From Cranoglanis bouderius (Eukaryota; Chordata; Actinopteri; Siluriformes; Cranoglanididae): 64,000 bases of DNA. The position numbers and the translations under genes are program-made. The notes under the pieces are model-generated. The model saw only the letters and a list, made by a program, of their open reading frames with translations. It was not told the DNA's origin and did not search any database. This document shows, in pieces, positions 1 through 9,513 of this stretch. The stretch is from assembly GCA_023630585.1 (NCBI GenBank), contig CM042544.1:21460756-21524755 (forward strand). The letters are read 5' to 3'. The number at the start of each line of letters is the position of its first letter. Position 1 is the first letter of the stretch.

Positions 1-118
1 GCTAAAGGGTTTCAGGATTTGGGTAACTCTCCAGTCAAAAGAGTGTAAATATTATCAATTGTCATGATTTAGTTATCATTTTGCTGTAATGTATGTTTCT
101 GCTGCATTGCCTTGTTAG

Positions 119-303
119 ATGGCACATCCAATGGAAGTGACAGCAAAAAATTGAAAGTTGAAGAAAGGGTGGGAGAGGCTCCTCCATCACGTGTTCTTCA
201 TATCAGGAAACTACCCAGTGAGGTCTCGGAGACAGAGATCATTGCCTTAGGATTGCCCTTTGGAAAGGTCACTAATATCCTTACCCTGAAAGGCAAAAAC
301 CAG
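119..303 (+). CDS. ptbp2: ptbp2 coding exon, first half of RRM1 (human exon 4 equivalent)
   Basis: The acceptor is ...cttgttag before 119 and the donor is cag|gtgag after 303. The exon starts in phase 1, completing a GAT codon, and ends in phase 0. It encodes the linker DGTSNGSDSKKLKVEE, then the RRM1 start SRVLHIRKLP and the RNP2-like and loop residues up to LKGKNQ. The next exon follows after 91 nt of intron. Confidence 0.95.
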
Positions 304-3300
304 GTGAGTTTTTGAGCCCAATTCTGTATGTATTTAATAATCAGTCTAATAGATGAATTGATAAGACTTTACATTTAACATTTGCTTTTTGCAGGCATTC
401 CTCGAGCTTAGCACGGAAGAAGCCGCTATTACCATGGTGAACTACTATTCAGCTGTGACACCACATATTCGAAATGTCCCTGTCTTCATTCAGTATTCAA
501 ATCACAAAGAGCTCAAGACTGAGACAAACCAGGTAACCAACCTTCTCCATAATTCTTCTGTAATACGTCAATGCTATTATGGAATATTAGATGAACAATG
601 CTGGTGCTACTTGGTCTTTCATGCTGAAATTTTAATATCGTCTGCTATTTTTTGCTGCTTAGTCTGGAACACCCACATCAGGCTCTGGTGATGGAACACT
701 CTCAACACCCAGCAGTCCAGTCTTGAGGATTATCATAGACAACATGTTCTACCCTGTCACTCTAGATGTGTTGCAGCAGGTTGGCATTCTACAAATGCCT
801 GTCATATCAGTTTTTATTTGTCGAATTAAAATTTTAAATCTTTGAAATATAGACCTGCATTTTTGTTTTTGTTTTTCAAATGACTGCTGTCTTTGTTTTT
901 AAAGTGGTTTACATTCTCATGTTGTCTTTGTATAATTGTGTTTTTGTATGTCTTTCTCCCTTTTTTTTTGTTGATAGATCTCAATTCTCTCCTTTCTCTG
1001 TCAATAGATCTTCTCAAAGTTTGGCACAGTTATGAAAATCATCACATTCACAAAGAACAATCAGTTTCAGGCCTTGCTACAGTACAATGATGCAGCGAGT
1101 GCTCAGCAAGCCAAAGTGGTGGGTGTTTGATCTGTTTATGGCAAAATGTGCTCTCAGTGCTCAGGTTTGTACAGTGCTGTACATGGTATTTAAAATGTAA
1201 GTAATCCTTGTGCTGTCTCTTAGGCACTCGATGGTCAGAACATATACAATGCTTGCTGTACACTCCGTATAGACTACTCCAAGCTTGTCAACCTGAATGT
1301 GAAGTACAACAATGATAAGAGCAGGGACTACACTAGACCAGAACTGCCGGCGGGTGATGGGCAGCCTGCTGTGGACCCCTCGGTGGCAGCGGCCTTTGGC
1401 AAGGACTCGAACTCCCTGCTCGGTAAGATCCCAGGTATCTCCTCTTTTTTTCTTCTCTTCCTGAGTCTTGGTGGGCTAGACACAAGTGGTAAAGCTGGGT
1501 TTGGAGGTTTATGGATTCTCAGAAATGAATTACTCAGCATTACGGTCCAGAGTTTTCACATTTAGGTGCCACTAAATATGGTGCATTTTCCACTAACCTT
1601 TTCCACTATTCATAAAAGAATATGAATAGAAGTAGTTAGCTTCTAAAGTGAGTCATCATTGAATAACATGTAGAAATAAAGACAGATTTTTTAAAATGCA
1701 CAGTCAATGGGCACATATCAAAAAGGTTGCGTGTAGTTGGGTTTGCACTGCGTTTCAGTTGCCAGTGTTTTTATTTAGTAGAAGTTGACTTGAATCAAAA
1801 CTATGCATTTTTTTCAGGATTGATGGCAATGAGAAGAACATTTACATAAATCATTTGTTTACTCCAGGGGTCCTCCATGTTATCTGCAAAGGGCCAACAT
1901 TGCTGACCTAACAGGAGGCACACCTGATCTAGTCTTCATATGACCAAAGTTTGTCTCATATTTGGCTGGAGCGAAGACATGCAGCCATGCTGGCCCTTTG
2001 CAGGTTACATGGAAGACCCCTGGTTTACTTTATATACTGGGCTTCTGCCTTGTTCAAAGCTTGATTGTGAAGTAAGGACAATAAAGGGCATACCTGGCAG
2101 TAGAGATAGCACAGATCCGTTATCCAGTAGCGACCCTGAGGCGATATCAGCAGAAAAGCCTGGATCAGTTATCGAAAAAAATCTGATACAATCCTCTAAC
2201 AAATCTAGCCTCAAGTACAACAGAATTGCTTGTAACATAACATAAAGCAGTGTAATGTGTTGCATTACCTTAGCTGCAGTTTTTAACCTAGTTAATTAGG
2301 ATTCCAGGCAACCAAAACATGGGACTTGTCCAGTGTTTTAGGTAATGGATTTTTGACACTTCCATCCATGCATCTGAATATTATTATTATTTTTTTAAAT
2401 TATTTTTACAGGCAACTTTAAGAGGTTTTTTTTAAATAATAAAATTTAAGTTCTGTGCAAGCAATGTAGATTGTTGTGAATGTTGGACTCTTGAGTAGCA
2501 TTGCGAATGTTCATGTGGGAGAGTGTGAATTATACAACACCTTGTCTTGTGCATAAAAAGTAAAAATTGGCATGATCGGGTAAAGAGCAACTCCAGTGAA
2601 TTTCATGGAAAATGTAAACGATCATTTCTAGCTCTAAACAAAATAATATTCCTTTACTACCATATTTTACAGAATACAGAAAGTATTTTTTCAGAAAACA
2701 AAATGGACATGAGTGCTGCACTGTGACCTCAGCGGCACTGAGGACACAGGCTTATTCAGTCCCATGCTGAGCAATCTTTTACAGGTCTGGTATTCGTTTT
2801 ATTTACTTGTAAGTGAACGACCAGAGAAAACAGTAGGATAATTTCCCCCCCCCCCTCTGAATTTTACTTTTCTATAGATTTTTGTTCTCCTGAATTCAGT
2901 ACACAGAACCTGGAATTATGGCTTGGTGTTGAATGTGGAGTAAAACTCCTCGAGACACAATTAAACACAGTCAAGGTCAAGCTTTTCATGCTGGCCAGAA
3001 CTTCACTTTGGGCCCTGGTGCTTGCATTAGTGGTGTTCACACTACGAGAAAATGTATCTTGCCAATTATCTGTATTGCACCATTTGATTATTATTAATAT
3101 GCATTAACAGTGCATACAATCAAATGAAATATAGCTTGGTGTGTGTGTGCAAAGCTGCTTTCCGCACACCAGGTTTAAAATAATCACTTGTTATATAATA
3201 CTGTATTTACTAAGTTATTTATTATACTGCTTCAGTGAGCTTTTAACTTACCATTTCAACTGTCCATCGTCTTGCGTTTTAACGCAGTAAAGAGAGAGAG

Positions 3301-4706
3301 GGGGTATGACGGGAGGGGGGGAGGATGCTGGCAGTGTAACTTCAGTTACAACAAGTGCACTTATTTCTTGTGAAACCCAATGAAGTCATTTCTGTCAATG
3401 ATTTGAGTAAAGTTCTATGATCAGGTCTGCTGCTAATGTTTTGTTTGAAACCCAGCATGATTAGGTAATTAGAGGCCAAAATCCTGAGTTCTCAGTTAAT
3501 GAGCAATGTACACAGCATGTGCTTCCACACAAAGTTTCTGCTACAATAATACTAACACCTTAGGGTTTTTTAAGAGTTACATTTTGCACACCGTCTCTTA
3601 ACCACTTTTAAAGGGGTTACCGTCTTCTGTTATTGATTTGCCTAGCTTGTTATTTGAGGCATGACTTTTATTTCAACTGCACCTTAAATGTCCTAAAAAT
3701 CTATTCTCAAAATATCACGATTATGGCTATTCCGAGAACGAATTCCCCCTGTTGAGTAATTAGTGTGAATCTAAGTTGTGAATGACTTCTAACGAACAAA
3801 AATTCATTTAATTAAATGTGACCTGTCTGTTTTTCTGTTAGAGTATTTTGCTAGAGATCTGTTCATAAGACTTATTATCCAAACAGACCAGTGTAAACTA
3901 TGATGTAGTTACGAAATCTATTTAAATTAGATAAATCTTAGTTTACTTAACTTTGTTAGTGAATCATGGTTCATGCAGTATGCCAGATATATTGTTTGTA
4001 AAACATGAATGTTGTGTTGCTGGATGCTGTCTTGCTGTTGGCAGTATACCTCTGAGCTCTGTGTGTAACTGCAGGTGCTCTGAGTCCTCTGAGTGCGGCA
4101 GCGGCGGCAGCAGCGGCAGCAGGTCGAGTGGCCCTGTCTGGACACTCGGGTAACGGAGTGCTCCTGGTTAGCAATCTCAATGATGAGGTCAGTTCTTTCT
4201 TAAGCCTCTCATTTTGTGTAGCCTCCATTGCCTTTCAATCTACATAGCTTTGTGTTGCTTTTTAGTCATGCCATTGTTCTGTGTGTCCATGTTTGATCAG
4301 TATAATGCACAATGGATGAAGCAAATGCAGTAAGGCTGGTTGGAACTGCACCTGTTTGGTTGGATTCTTCATGGGACATTAACCTTTACACTTATTCCAG
4401 TTATAATGATCACAGTTCAGCTATAGTTTTACCAATAGGTTAAAATAACCAAATCATTGTGCCTAAGACCCATTTGATTTACCTAATTGACAATATTTCA
4501 AGAACTAAACTGTTCATTATGTGATAATGACAGCAGTTCACATACTTTCTCAAACATTTAAGCTAACACATTCAGCTTGCATGTGTCTGCCTGTCATTTG
4601 TCCTTTTCTGAAAGTTATTTTTTCTTCCAGAATTTATTCATGACCCTGCCTAATCCTTAAAGTGTGCTGTTTCTCAAAATGAGTCATTTGTCTCTAACTC
4701 AGTCTT

Positions 4707-4801
<95 letters not shown>

Positions 4802-7800
4802 TTTAAGAAACTGGTTAAATGTTTCCATCATCTAAGTTCATTTAACTTCTGGCCCTTTCTTACCTTGGAAACTGAAAACTTGTAGAAAATATGAAAGTGG
4901 TAACTAACCTGTCTTCTGTAAAGGCTCCAAATTTTAATGTGGCACTTTCTTAGTAATGACAGTCTGTTTGCCAGGTCAACCATGGTTTTCTCTGTTCGTG
5001 CCATAACTCAATGGTGGTTTTCTAGTCTACACCAGCATGGCAGTTATGGGGAATTTGGCCACATTCTAGTGCACAACGACCAATTTGACAATGTACTTGC
5101 ATTCCAAATCTACCATTCTTAAACCTCTCCTATATTTAAGTCTGTTGCATGTTTTGTTTTGTTTTTTCTTTCTTTCTTTTTTTTTCTTCCCCCCTCCATG
5201 ATGATATTTGTTGCTTTTTTATTTCAAGTAATGTATCCTACCCCAATGCTGGGTATCTACATTGGCACAATTATTTGCTTGTATAATCTGTAATTGCATA
5301 GAGCAGCCATTTTCTGACCAAACTCCTGCATTTCCTGTGTACTGACCTGTATTGTATATTTTTGTCCCCCACTTTTTTTTTTATTCTGCATTTGTCTCCC
5401 TTCTCCCACTTCCCAATCATTCCCCATTTTCTCTTCTCTCCCCCCTCTATCTCTTTAAATCCTTCCCTCCTCATTCCTGTCTGCCTCTCCCAATTCTGCC
5501 CCACCCTGACCACACCTCACTGTTCATGCTCTGTGCTTGAACAAATATGTTCCTCGGATGAACTTGCCCCCAAATTAACTGCCTTGACCCATGATCCATG
5601 ACCACCTCACCATTCTGCGGGAAACCACCCTCCGTTATGGATGATCTGTTCATCTTCGCTCTTCCTCGACTCTTCTCTCTACCTGTCTCACGCTGCTTGC
5701 TCTTCTCTCCTTCTAAAGATGGTTACGCCCCAAAGTCTGTTTACCCTCTTCGGTATGTTCTTGTTAGCACTCTACGTTTATTTTTGTTTTGTTTTTGGGT
5801 TTTTTTGTTTATTATTCCCCCATATTTTATTCAGTATTTTTATTTAGCAATAACATTTGTTGCCTTTTTTACTATTAGTTTTGAGTTCTTGTTGTTTTTT
5901 TCTGTCCCTTGAAGTGCTTTTTGATTTTCTTTAAGGCATGCATGTTTCTGCATGTACTATCATCTCAGAGCTTATATTTAAATGTATTTTCATTTGAGGG
6001 AATCTCTGAATCTCTTGCTTCTGTTTAAACTATGATTAGTTTTCTTCATTAGGAAAGTGTTCTGTCTCTCTTTATGATGAATCTAGCTCTCCACTCTTAA
6101 GTTTCACCCTGTTAAAGGCTAACTGTTCCTCCCTCTCCATCCTACTCCTCCTCCTGCTTCTCTTGCTGCTTCTTGCTATAATGCAGGGGTGTATGGTGAT
6201 GTGCAGCGTGTGAAGATCCTCTACAACAAAAAAGATAGTGCACTGATACAGATGGCTGATATGAATCAGGCCCAACTTGGTAAGATGAATTCTTGATTTT
6301 GTCCCCCCTGTTAGGGCTACAGTTAAGAAAGAGAGAGAGAATAATTTCCAAAAATGGATCACCGAGTTTCTTTTATTTAACGCTTGTTTTTTTTTTTTAT
6401 TGCTATAGGCTCTAAGTCTACTTGGAAATATATGGAAATAGTTTAGCGTAGATTGCTGCTTAAAATGCAGTTATTGGAGGAGTCGATTCTCATTAATGGT
6501 TCACTTAAGATGGAGCGAAGTTGTTCATATCGTTGGATTGTTTAACATCTTTTCAACAGGAAAAGGGGACAGCTTGAACTTTTGGTCCGTTGCTTGGTTT
6601 GAAACCTGTAGGTTAAGTTACAGTATTTTTATTTCGAAGCATTTGTAAGCCTCATTATTGTTAAACTGTTGCAAATATCTAAAATTGCAGTAGTATATGC
6701 AACACAGTGTGCAGTTGCTGCAAGACCGATAAGGTAAAAATAAGGAGTACACTAGCCTTGTACAATCTGGAAACATTGAACTTGTTAAAAGGTGCTCTCT
6801 GTTATGTGGTCTAGCATTATTACTAACAGATAAGTTTGGGGTAAAGTTGGTTTGAGACCTTAAAAGCCAGTTGCAGTAATTTGCTGGCACTTGTTTAATT
6901 CAGATCGTTTAGAACTGTGACTCAAGTTAAAACATAGTTGTATAATACTAATATGGATGTGCCTTCTGCTTAATTTTCATATTCAAGTATCAATAAGCGG
7001 TAATGAACAGATATTCAGTTAACCGTTGAGAGGGGAAAAACATCTTTAATGTGGTGTAATTAAGTATCATTTTTCCACCGCAACTTTCTTTTGCAACTTT
7101 AGCTCCTCTCTTTGGCAGTGCTCTGTTTGTTTGAGACAGACTTGGTGCACACTGGCATCGGTTAAAATTCAAACTTTGTTAAACTGCCACTGGGTTTAAG
7201 AGTGCAAATACCAGTGTACTAACAAACTGTGTCATAGTGGTTAAGCATGTTAATGTTGGTGTATATAAGTACAGATATTGTCACATTGTAGCCTATTTCC
7301 TAAAGCAGTGAATGAATCATATGAATGCTCCACAAGTGTAGCACCTGGTGAAAATGAAAAGTGTTGTGTAGTTGTAAATGCTCAGATTACATTTGCGGAG
7401 AATGTTGCATGCGAAATTAGTGAACATCTGCCAAACCTAACCATTGCAAACAGTATAGCAGATAAATGCCATGTGGCCTTAACATCTGTACATTTTATTT
7501 GGTGCTTGTAGATGCTATGTAAAAGTAATATAAAAAGTGGGACATAATTCTGTTCCCCAATTGTGGTGTCTTATTATCTCCTGTTTGTCCTGTACATCTC
7601 TAGCAATGAGTCATCTTAATGGCCAGAAGATGTATTCAAAAATCATCCGTGTGACATTGTCCAAGCATCAGACGGTTCAGTTACCCAGAGATGGCTTGGA
7701 TGATCAGGGCCTCACCAAGGATTTCACCAATTCTCCTCTACATCGTTTCAAGAAGCCTGGCTCCAAAAACTTCCAGAACATCTTCCCTCCCTCTGCCACC

Positions 7801-8218
7801 CTGCATTTGTCAAACATCCCGTGAGTGCAGCTCTCTCACTTAGCTACTGTCAGCCTTTAGCTCTGATTTTTAGAAGTATTTACCCATTATCTTGTCCATT
7901 TTACAGGCAAGACATAACTGAAGATGACCTCAGAGTACTGTTCACTAACTCCGGAGGCACTGTGAAAGCGTTCAAATTTTTCCAGTAAGTTCTGTTTAGT
8001 AAAAAGATCTCTCTATCTAATGCTTCACTGGGAATTTGTTCATAAGTTTTAGGCTCTTGTTTCTAACCGGACTATTTTTACTGCACAGAGATCGCAAAAT
8101 GGCTCTAATTCAGTTATCTACAGTTGAAGAGTCCATTCAATGCTTGATCGACCTACACAACTACAACATGGGTAACAATCATCATCTGAGGGTCTCATTC
8201 TCCAAATCAACAATTTAA
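119..8218 (+). CDS. ptbp2: Polypyrimidine tract-binding protein 2 (neural PTB), partial at 5' end, 11 coding exons
   Basis: RNA-binding splicing regulator that binds CU-rich RNA through four RRM domains and controls neuronal and muscle exon choice in the nucleus. Exons read from the sequence: 119-303, 395-532, 663-779, 1008-1118, 1224-1434, 4075-4187, 5719-5752, 6187-6279, 7604-7820, 7907-7984, 8089-8218. Every join keeps frame: 1427 nt, giving 474 residues plus a split first codon and TAA. RRM1 lies in the first two exons (SRVLHIRKLP, LPFGKVTNI), RRM2 in exons 3-5 (SPVLRIIIDNMFYPVTLDVL), RRM3 in exons 6-9 (GVLLVSNLNDE, VYGDVQRVKILYNKKDSALI), and RRM4 in the last three, ending LRVSFSKSTI. A poly-alanine stretch precedes RRM3. 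Human PTBP2 has 531 residues, so about 50 N-terminal codons are off the left edge. ALDGQNIYNACCTLRID, SSPVLRIIID and QTVQLPRDGLDDQ fit PTBP2 better than PTBP1 or PTBP3 as I recall them. I cannot say whether this is teleost ptbp2a or ptbp2b. Confidence 0.95.
395..532 (+). CDS. ptbp2: ptbp2 coding exon, second half of RRM1
   Basis: 138 nt, phase 0 to 0, with acceptor tttttgcag and donor cag|gtaacc. It encodes AFLELSTEEAAITMVNYYSA through IQYSNHKELKT, the RNP1-containing half of RRM1. The exon ends HKELKTETNQ, so the linker to RRM2 is shorter than in human PTBP2. Confidence 0.95.
663..779 (+). CDS. ptbp2: ptbp2 coding exon, inter-RRM linker and start of RRM2
   Basis: 117 nt, phase 0 to 0, with acceptor ttgctgcttag and donor cag|gttggc (GT present but otherwise weak). 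It encodes a Ser/Thr/Gly-rich linker, then SPVLRIIIDNMFYPVTLDVL, the first strand and helix of RRM2. The linker lacks the Ala/Gln-rich stretch seen in the mammalian protein. Confidence 0.9.
1008..1118 (+). CDS. ptbp2: ptbp2 coding exon, RRM2 core
   Basis: 111 nt, phase 0 to 0, with acceptor tctgtcaatag and donor gtg|gtgggt. It encodes IFSKFGTVMKIITFTKNN, then QFQALLQYNDAASAQQAKV, the RNP1 region of RRM2. It is nearly invariant across the PTB family. Confidence 0.95.
1224..1434 (+). CDS. ptbp2: ptbp2 coding exon, end of RRM2 and linker (two possible donors)
   Basis: It encodes ALDGQNIYNACCTLRIDYSK, the rest of RRM2, and a linker ending SLLGKIPG. The acceptor is ctcttag before 1224. Two in-frame donors sit 12 nt apart: cg|gtaaga after 1422 and cag|gtatct after 1434. 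The second gives LLGKIPGALSP across the junction, which lines up with human LLAVPGALSP, so I use 1434. The first would remove four residues (GKIP) and keep the frame. Confidence 0.9.
1435..4074 (+). other. ptbp2 intron 8 (2.6 kb), no gene
   Basis: This is non-coding intron sequence. Its content is an inverted repeat at 1864-2023, a C-run near 2847, and otherwise AT-rich sequence without recognisable coding. It ends in gtgtgtaactgcag before the RRM3 exon. Confidence 0.85.
1864..2023. repeat. Imperfect inverted repeat, hairpin element in ptbp2 intron
   Basis: The left arm at 1864-1904 begins CCAGGGGTCCTCCATG and contains CTGCAAAGGGCCAACAT. The right arm at 1983-2023 reads as its near-exact reverse complement. 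About 78 nt separate the ~41-nt arms. The CAGGGGTC ends recall hAT-type terminal repeats, but I cannot define target-site duplications. It is probably a small non-autonomous element or an exonised-type hairpin. Confidence 0.6.
4075..4187 (+). CDS. ptbp2: ptbp2 coding exon 9, poly-alanine linker and start of RRM3
   Basis: 113 nt, starting in phase 1 and ending in phase 0, with acceptor aactgcag and donor gag|gtcagt. It encodes GALSPLS, nine alanines from mixed GCG/GCA codons, GRVALSGHSG, then GVLLVSNLNDE, the first strand of RRM3. In the human gene this is exon 9, directly before the regulated 34-nt exon. Confidence 0.93.
4710..4799. repeat. (TC)n microsatellite, about 45 units
   Basis: Uninterrupted TC dinucleotides. 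On the ptbp2 transcript they give (UC)n, an array of CUCUCU words, which is the preferred RNA motif of PTB proteins. It lies about 0.9 kb upstream of the regulated exon. Confidence 0.97.
5307..5718 (+). promoter_or_regulatory. AG-exclusion zone and distant branch point for ptbp2 exon 10
   Basis: Between the AG at 5305-5306 and the acceptor AG at 5717-5718 there is no AG dinucleotide on the + strand (410 nt, checked line by line). Branch-point-like words lie at the far end: TACTGAC at 5340-5346 (A at 5345, 374 nt from the exon) and TTCTGAC at 5312-5318 (A at 5317). The rest is CU-rich with PTB-type words, for example CTCTTCTCTC at 5431, TCTTCTCTCT at 5671 and TCTTCTCTCC at 5701. Distant branch points with long AG-free zones are an established feature of PTB-family regulated exons. 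The exact branch adenosine is inference. Confidence 0.88.
5719..5752 (+). CDS. ptbp2: ptbp2 regulated 34-nt exon (exon 10), RRM3
   Basis: 34 nt, acceptor ttctaaag, donor ttcg|gtatgt, phase 0 to 1. It encodes MVTPQSLFTLF plus one base, identical to the start of the human PTBP2 exon-10 peptide. Length 34 is not a multiple of 3, so inclusion is required for the RRM3 frame. In mammals PTBP1 represses this exon in non-neuronal cells. The flanking introns here are CU-rich, as that model requires. Confidence 0.96.
5753..6186 (+). other. ptbp2 intron 10
   Basis: 434 nt, T-rich then C/T-rich, with no gene. A good branch-point word, GGCTAAC, lies near 6117-6123. It is followed by a CT/CCT-rich tract running into the acceptor ataatgcag. 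Confidence 0.85.
6187..6279 (+). CDS. ptbp2: ptbp2 coding exon 11, RRM3
   Basis: 93 nt, phase 1 to 1, donor cttg|gtaaga. It encodes VYGDVQRVKILYNKKDSALI, then QMADMNQAQL, the RNP1 half of RRM3. Read in the frame produced by skipping exon 10, it meets TGA at 6211-6213, 66 nt before its donor. Confidence 0.96.
6280..7603 (+). other. ptbp2 intron 11, no gene
   Basis: 1.3 kb of AT-rich intron. I see no repeats of known type and no coding sequence. It ends in a T/C-rich stretch and acceptor acatctctag. Confidence 0.85.
7604..7820 (+). CDS. ptbp2: ptbp2 coding exon 12, end of RRM3 and start of RRM4
   Basis: 217 nt, phase 1 to 2, donor ccc|gtgagt. It encodes AMSHLNGQKMYSKIIRVTLS, then KHQTVQLPRDGLDDQ, the conserved RRM3-RRM4 linker with NSPLHRFKKPGSKNF, and the RRM4 start ATLHLSNIP. 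In PTB the linker packs RRM3 and RRM4 back to back. Confidence 0.96.
7907..7984 (+). CDS. ptbp2: ptbp2 coding exon 13, RRM4
   Basis: 78 nt, phase 2 to 1, acceptor attttacag and donor cca|gtaagt. It encodes QDITEDDLRVLFTNSGGT, then VKAFKFFQ, matching the first helix and second strand of RRM4. Confidence 0.96.
8089..8218 (+). CDS. ptbp2: ptbp2 last coding exon 14, end of RRM4 and stop
   Basis: 130 nt, acceptor actgcacag. It encodes DRKMALIQLSTVEESIQCLI, then DLHNYNMGNNHHLRVSFSKS, TI and TAA at 8216-8218. FSKSTI is the invariant C-terminus of the PTB family, so the stop is authentic. Confidence 0.97.
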
Positions 8219-8464
8219 AAGAAGCAGAGACGTGTTTAATGTTTTCTAATGTTACCTGTTGACTGTTTTTGTACACTGGGGACCACATTTTGTTTTCTTT
8301 TACCAGTCATTCCTTATGAAAATGAGTGAAAAAATGATACCAGATTTATCTGGGGGAAAGAAAAGATTGCTTTATCCTGTTAGCAGTCCCCTTTGTATTA
8401 CCTCCCCCCAGTTGGTCATTATTGGAGGTTGATTCCTCTTTGTCCTGATTAGTTGACAAAGAAT

Positions 8465-8472
8465 GTGCCTTA
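8465..8472 (+). promoter_or_regulatory. Candidate miR-124 8-mer site in ptbp2 3'UTR
   Basis: GTGCCTTA is the perfect 8-mer complement of the miR-124 seed. miR-124 is neuronal and is known to repress PTB-family transcripts. A single 8-mer occurs by chance about once per 65 kb, so one match in a 1.3-kb UTR is suggestive but not proof. Confidence 0.55.
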
Positions 8473-9074
8473 CTCAACAAACTGTCAAACATTTTCACAT
8501 CCATAAATTTTCATAAATGCAAAATGTCCACCACATAGCAGCATAGGCTTTTTTGTTGTGAAGGTGTTCATGGTTTCAAAAAAAAAAAAAAAGTCGTTTT
8601 TGTTTTTCTTTCCCTTGTGTGAACTGTACAGTGTGTGTGAAATCATGCCTCTCCAAGCTCAAGTCCATGTGTTTGCTTTTTTTTTTTTGACCATTTGTTT
8701 TGTTTTGCTTATTTGATGAGCTTGGATTGTGGATCTTAGTGAAAGATCCAGTGGCGTGTATATAACAGACTATTCTAGTGCTTAATGGTCACTGCAAGTT
8801 TGAGTGCTAGCTTGTATCCAAGTGATTTTCAAAAGGTTATGACACAGTATGCCACGTTCAGTTTTCGCATAGTAGGCACTGACCATGTTAATACATATTG
8901 GATTATTTTATTTTATTTTATATATTTTTTTTGCCATACATCAATTTTCTCTGCATGTCTAAATAAGTTCTGAGAATCTTTGTTTAGAGAAGAGCAATTG
9001 CATGAATTTTAAAGCTAACAAACATGAGCCTGAAGTTTGACATGAGCAGTATGTAGAATAGGGACAACCTGGTG

Positions 9075-9093
9075 GGACCAAAGTTTGTGCCTT
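9075..9093 (+). promoter_or_regulatory. Candidate miR-133 / miR-9 / miR-124 seed-match cluster
   Basis: Within 19 nt: GGACCAAA (9075-9082) is the miR-133 8-mer, ACCAAAG (9077-9083) overlaps it as the miR-9 7-mer, and GTGCCTT (9087-9093) is a miR-124 7-mer. miR-133 repression of nPTB in muscle and miR-9 repression of PTBP2 in neurons are published for mammals. The co-occurrence in one short block supports a conserved regulatory element. Confidence 0.65.
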
Positions 9094-9310
9094 TAGTCTT
9101 AATTTACCGAGCATTCAGATTTTTAGAGTTCCCTGTTTTGTACTTCCCAGAAGCAAATCCCACAAACATGCCGATATTTATCTGGTATGGAAAAATGTAA
9201 CGGTTACCAAGAGATATAACCCATTTGCTGCCAAAGCTCCATGGTTGTATTTCCCACATGACTGGACTGTACGTTTAAGATGGTGGTTAAGAAACTATGT
9301 ATAGTTTCTT

Positions 9311-9344
<34 letters not shown>

Positions 9345-9507
9345 TACATCTTTAAAAACAAAGTGCAGTTTGGATGTGGCGCAATTAAACGATTGTTTTT
9401 TTCTAACACTGTTGAGAAGGATTGTCTTGGTTTTGTGTTTGTGGTTTGTTTTTTGCTCTTCTATCCCTCTTGTTCCTGTACTCTGCTTTTACTGCTGTAG
9501 CATGCTC

Positions 9508-9513
9508 AATAAA
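9508..9513 (+). terminator. Candidate ptbp2 polyadenylation signal
   Basis: AATAAA, followed after about 20 nt by a T/CT-rich stretch that could serve as a downstream element. The long (CT)n run at 9537-9630 begins directly after the expected cleavage point. Confidence 0.5.

Larger units (their letters stand above)
4188..5718 (+). other. ptbp2 intron 9 upstream of the regulated microexon
   Basis: No gene here. It holds a long (TC)n run at 4710-4799 and unclassified sequence around 4900-5160. From 5307 to the acceptor it is a very pyrimidine-rich block free of AG dinucleotides. Mammalian PTBP2 is highly conserved around this exon, so the distal half is probably regulatory. Confidence 0.85.

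Noticed and set aside
4664..4885. Open frame coding a long Ser-Leu repeat
   Set aside because: It is the translation of the (TC)n microsatellite inside ptbp2 intron 9.
5352..5912. Pyrimidine-coded frames rich in Pro, Ser, Phe and Leu around the 34-nt exon
   Set aside because: They reflect the CU-rich regulatory intron; the real coding part is only 5719-5752.
8884..9360. Additional ptbp2 coding after the stop
   Set aside because: TAA at 8216-8218 follows the invariant FSKSTI end; downstream frames are short and unrelated.
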